From Setaria digitata (taxonomy: Eukaryota; Nematoda; Chromadorea; Rhabditida; Setariidae), in assembly GCA_003640385.1 (NCBI GenBank), contig RCAB01000747.1, positions 1-22,373 on the forward strand: a stretch of 22,373 nucleotides of DNA. Reading direction: 5' to 3'. The notes beneath the pieces were generated by a model that was not told where the DNA came from, did no database searches, and worked only from the letters and a program-made list of their open reading frames with translations. The number at the start of each line of letters is the position of its first letter. Position 1 is the stretch's first letter. Below, one piece after another: positions 18,049 through 22,373 of the stretch. The position numbers and the translations under genes are program-made.

Positions 18049-18906
18049 GATGTCGAGAGTAAATACTAAAATAACGACTAAGGAAATCACGGGAAGAATA
18101 TAGCCGTTAGGTTTTAAAGGTCAAATTAATTGAATGCTAAATGATTTGGACGAGGAGAAAAATCTTTTTCCTTTGCTTTACTCTTTGTTATATGAACTGT
18201 AAGCTAGGCAATATTAATGGATTTAACCAAAAAACTTTGTTATTAATAATAAGCTGCAAATAATTTTCAATGAAAGATGTCAAATTATTAAAGATTTTGA
18301 AATGAATTGAAATTTTGCAAAATTTGAGGAAATGAAAGAAGATGAAAAAGCAAGCAAATTATCAGCAAAACAATTGCCATCATCGTCGTTATCATCATAA
18401 AAAAATATCAAATGAAAGATGCATTGAAACAATTAATCATTATTTGATGTAGAAATATTATCACTATTCTAACTCAGCGGATAATTGAAAACCGATAAAT
18501 AATAAAATATTATTAAGTTCCTAATTGAAAATTTGAAATTGTCATAAATTTTGCGAAAATGCGAAATATTGCTGTTACATTTCATTTCTATTGATTAAAT
18601 TATTATAAAAATTACAAATAAAAAAAAAAAACTATAGCATTGCTATTACTTTCAAGGCCATGTGTATATCTGTTTCTTAAAGATTATGCGGTATTTTTTT
18701 TTTTTTTTTGAAATTATTTTGTTAGCATAGATTATCGATACATTCTTAATTACATCAGATATCAGATATCTGTTACCTTCTGACGAATAAATCAGCTGCT
18801 TGTAATTAAATTAGGTAATTATTAATTTAAAAAAAAAAAAAAAAATTGAGGCAATATAGAAAGTGCTATAATGGTCAGTTGCATACGATAAACAATTTTG
18901 ATACAG

Positions 18907-19160
18907 TATGAAATAATTGATTGGCTTATGGTAAAAGGCAGACGATACAGTAGTAGTCATACAGTTAGGAGAAGTTTACTGTTTGTGATAAAAAAAAAAA
19001 AAAAAAAAAAGAAAAAATAGTAGGAATATGAAATAACTGACTAGTTTATGATGAAAATGCAAAAAATTTTGGCAGTTACACAATTGAACGAATTTAATTG
19101 TTTGTGGTAAAAAGTACAATGAAAATGATAGTGATCAGTATTAACTGATTCGCTTGTAAG
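18907..19160. repeat. Degenerate tandem repeat of about 120 bp
   Basis: TATGAAATAAYTGAYTRG at 18907 recurs at 19027, and GTTTGTGRTAAAAA at 18981 recurs at 19100, giving an offset of 119-120 bp. A third partial unit (AACTGATTCGCTTGTAAG) starts near 19143. Each unit also contains a CAGTTA-type segment between the landmarks. The copies are well diverged; no function is apparent. Confidence 0.6.
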
Positions 19161-22100
19161 AAAAAATATGAAAGATGGGATAATTATGAAGTGAAGAAGT
19201 ATGAAAATATAGGAGTGTCCATAATTTAAAATAAATAAAAAGGGGGGAAAAAAAAAACAAGCAAGAGTAGTGGAAATCATCAAACATTATTAGCTCATTC
19301 AAAACAAGAGATTTTTCAGTCTTGTGAATTCATTACACTTATCAATATGGCAGGAAAGTTTTTTTTCAGTCACATGAATTTGTCACGTACTACTTATCAT
19401 TTATCAACCAACAACTGTTTATCGATGCAGTAAAAGTTTTGTTTGTTTTCTTTTTTTTTGCCAAAAACGTGCTATTTATTATTTATTAAGAAATTTTTAT
19501 GTCGCCTCAATTTTATCACGCTTTTTTAGTTTCGAACCGAAAGAAAAAAAAAAAAAAAAAAAAAGAGCAAATAAAATCACCCTAGTTTTTAAACAGAAGA
19601 AAAAAAAAAAAACAAAACAAACAATTTTGGATGACAATTTTTTTAAAAATGAAACAAAACGTGATGTATATAATCAATACTTAATAATTACTAAATATAA
19701 CAAATTTTAAATTACCTTGCTACATATCAACTGAATCGTCGTTTTTTTAAAGCGGTCCATTCCCATTTCCATTATTTTAGTACTTTATTTTACTGCTGTT
19801 CTACATAGTATCTTTTGCACTGTAGATTTTATGATTTCAGAGAACTGTTGCATTGTATTATTGTACTTTTTATTACTGTATGCTACAGTAAAAGGCAAAA
19901 TAGAGTAAGAAAAGAAGAAGCGAAAAGTTCTAACAAAAAGCAGTTGAATAAACAAAATTTTAATGCATGTGTATGTATGTGTGTACGTATTTCGATAATT
20001 ACAAAATTTATATAAAAAAAAAAAAGTGATTATGAACAACATTATGGCAACTACTGTAATTGCATAAATCTACAATTCACTAAAGTTGCTCTTTTTTCTT
20101 TTGTAATTAAGTTTTACCTGGCATTTTATTGTCCCACTGCTAAGCTATTGTGTGTAACCTTAGTTACTGCAAGATAGAAGCGTTTTTTCATTATTCCAAA
20201 AATTTTCATAATTTGCATATAAGTGAATTACACGGTAAAATATTCATTGTATTTGAAATGAAACATTAAAACGCGTCAAATTATGCTTCTAAAAATCGAA
20301 TTAAAAGTTTCTCTAATTAAAACCGCTCAATCAGTTGGCAGTCTTAATGCAATAATTTTTTTTTTTTTCAATAATTATCAATTCTTGGTAATTATTGCAA
20401 AAAAAAAAAAAAAAGAAATGCTACAAAGAAAACCATTATTAGTGTTTCACAATGTTTTAGAGAAATAGAAACTAATCATATTTTAACTAATTATGCTTAA
20501 CATTTTTTGACTAATTATTATTAATTATTCTTTGTTTATCACAATAACAAGATTTTCCGGCGCCGAGCAATTCTTCGTTTCACCTTTTAACACCTCTTCT
20601 TTTTCTCCAATGACTATTATCGATTTCATCTGTTTGAAGACTTCTAATTTTCGTTTTCTTAAATTTCAATTAATTTTTTCACTTTTTAGTAAATTTAATT
20701 AAATTTGCTGAGAATATTTCAGTCCAGAGAGAGGAAATCTTTTTGCCATTCCATTATGTTGATTAATGTATTTTATATTCAAATAAGGTGCATTTTTTTT
20801 TTTTTTTGTTATATAATTCAAAACTAATTAACCAATTAATTAATTAGCTCATCAACTTTGCACTATTAAACAGCACAAAAAATCATTCATTTAAAAAGTG
20901 ACTAAGAAATATTGTAAAATATTTAATTAAGAAATTGGTTGAAAAGCAATACTCGGATGCATCATATTGAAATAAAAAAGTAGAAAGTAATTTTATTGAG
21001 CCACACGTATTTTAGGCAGTAATTTTAATAAATTATAGCGAAATTTTTGAATTTTATGGTTTAAAATTTTAATCAATAATCTTGAGATGAAATAGCATTA
21101 ATTAAAATTTTTAATCATTATCACACATATTTCTATCTTGTGATTTTTTCTTTCTTTCTTACATTTAACACTTTTATACCACCACAAATCGCACAATAAA
21201 TTTCGTATTTATAATACGACAGTATAAATAGCTCTTTGTTTAAATCTTTTTTAACCATTTATAATGAATTTAGCACGAAAGACTTAATTAGTAGTACTTT
21301 TCCTTTAATTATTGGCTTTTCCTAAATTAAAATTTTATTTTTATTTTTGGAAAAAATCAAAATTGCACTCATTAATATTATATAAATCCAAATCGAGGAC
21401 GTTGATTTTTACTGCGAACGAGTAAATTTATTTTTAACTACAAATGTCAGAAATTTAATCTTCAATAAACAATTTCACAAAGTGATGAAGTGAAACTTTT
21501 GGAATGGAATTAGTAAAAGTTCTTCTATCTATTCTTTAATTAATTAAATTAACTGAATTCAGATTAATGAGCATAATCTTTATCAAATAAGTAACTAAAA
21601 GGATATATATTATGTTGCTTATTAATTTTATTTTGATTTCGTGTAAAATTTTTGAAAAAAATAGACAAATTTCCCATCAGAATTTTACTTACAGATCGTC
21701 CTGAAAAAAAAAAAAGAAAAATTCTAGAGAAGAAATAAATTAAGATATTTTGGAATATACAAAAGCGGTAATGAATAATTTTGAACGCAAAATAACTAAA
21801 AATTGAAAGCTGATCAAGAAAACAAATAATTTAAACAGTTTATATGGTCCAAATATTTTATCCAGTCTGTATATAATTAGATTGGGATATTGAACCCAAT
21901 GGATTTTAATTTATTCAAATCTCAACCTACAAAAAGAAAAAATAATTTAGAAAATTAATTAAATCTGAAGTGATTTTATTACGATTTTAGGAAAATAAAC
22001 TACTCTTTACGAAAGTTACGAATTAAAAAACAGAAAAATAATTTTTTCACAAAGAAAAAAAACTTTGGTTTTAAGACATAATTTAAAAAAAAAAAAAAAA

Positions 22101-22269
22101 AAAAAAAACGTCCGTAATGAATCTAATCTTTAAATTTTATTTATTTATTTATTTTTTTCACTGATGAAACACGAAACTTTTTGCAAGTATTTTTTTTTTA
22201 ATTCTTTGAAATGTGCAAAATATGAAACAAGTTATTATTGTAAATGCACAGAAATGTCTCTCAATAATC

Positions 22270-22371
22270 TCATTTAAGTGCTCCAGAAATGTCTCGAAGA
22301 TCCTGAACGCACATATCTCGAACATCATTTCGTTTGTCTTTAATAGCCATTTCAAAATGGTACCACGAATA
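22270..22371 (-). CDS. Probable C-terminal coding exon of an unidentified gene, cut by the window end
   Basis: On the minus strand, from the window edge to a TGA at 22272-22270, one frame is open for 33 codons and reads YSWYHFEMAIKDKRNDVRDM, then a further 13 residues ending GALK. The stretch is less AT-rich than the DNA below 22260, has no homopolymers, and shows a purine-first codon bias (GAA, ATG, GCT, GAT, GTT, GAC) typical of real coding sequence. Another frame on the same strand is also open and continues to 22158, but its translation is less protein-like. I do not recognise the family; the charged residues would suit a helical cytosolic protein. The 5' part lies outside the window. Confidence 0.45.
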   Translation of the reverse strand, partial: YSWYHFEMAIKDKRNDVRDMCVQDLRDISGALK

Positions 22372-22373
22372 CC

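Larger units (their letters stand above)
17774..22269. other. AT-rich intergenic region with degenerate repeats
   Basis: About 4.5 kb lie between two convergent genes, the plus-strand membrane-protein gene and the minus-strand partial gene at the window end. Contents are the 3' UTR of the former, a 22-bp minisatellite, a 120-bp degenerate repeat, and many A and T runs (for example 18990-19010, 19545-19564 and 22084-22108). Short open frames near 19041-19283, 19785-20042 and 20283-20468 look like low-complexity chance frames. I found no tRNA and no transposase-like reading frame. Confidence 0.6.

Noticed and set aside
19785..20042. Overlapping small frames on both strands
   Set aside because: Mutually antisense and low-complexity, with no conserved motif or coherent splice signals.
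21204..21218. Small hairpin CGTATT/AATACG beside a TATAAATA string
   Set aside because: Six-bp stems and TATA-like strings are expected by chance in DNA this AT-rich, and no gene start follows.
21881..21900. Inverted repeat ATTGGG...CCCAAT
   Set aside because: An isolated 6-bp stem with no flanking element, target duplication or RNA motif.
1..22373. tRNA, rRNA, CRISPR or transposon content
   Set aside because: I scanned by eye for T-arm-like GGTTCGAATC patterns, regular spacer arrays, transposase or reverse-transcriptase motifs and terminal inverted repeats, and found none that hold up.

Overview
The window is AT-rich, intron-rich eukaryotic DNA full of poly(A)/poly(T) runs. The genes have short introns (mostly about 70-450 bp) with T-rich TTTTCAG-type acceptors, and one has a probable trans-splice acceptor just upstream of its ATG. 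Together with the protein content this points to a nematode, most likely a spirurid/filarial-type genome. That placement is inference; there is no rRNA or mitochondrial marker here.

Layout. 1-2470: gene-free A-rich flank. 2471-4277, minus: complete 5-exon gene for a PIP4P/TMEM55-family phosphatidylinositol-4,5-bisphosphate 4-phosphatase (275 aa as modelled). 4278-5831: intergenic, with the 3' region of the next gene and a strong acceptor for the phosphatase mRNA. 5832-12489, minus: complete 19-exon gene for a HIP1/HIP1R (Sla2-family) endocytic clathrin-actin adaptor (940 aa as modelled), with ANTH, coiled-coil and I/LWEQ (THATCH) regions. 12490-15762: intergenic and repeat-rich, with a 46-bp exact duplication, CA-type microsatellite, 97-bp tandem duplication carrying CACGTG motifs, (CT)n/(CCCT)n tract and a purine-rich 22-bp minisatellite of about 15 units, standing out as GC-rich. 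15763-17773, plus: a probable 3-exon gene for a small secreted-then-anchored type I membrane protein (199 aa as modelled) that I do not recognise. 17774-22269: AT-rich intergenic with degenerate repeats and one N. 22270-22373, minus: probable last coding exon of a gene that continues past the window.

The two recognisable genes act on the same lipid: HIP1R-family ANTH domains bind PI(4,5)P2 at clathrin-coated sites, and the PIP4P family removes its 4-phosphate on endolysosomal membranes. They lie in the same orientation 1.55 kb apart. Co-transcription is possible but unproven. I saw no mobile element proteins, CRISPR array, tRNA or rRNA. Exon boundaries were worked out by hand from frame, splice dinucleotides and recalled family sequences; they are models, not transcript data.
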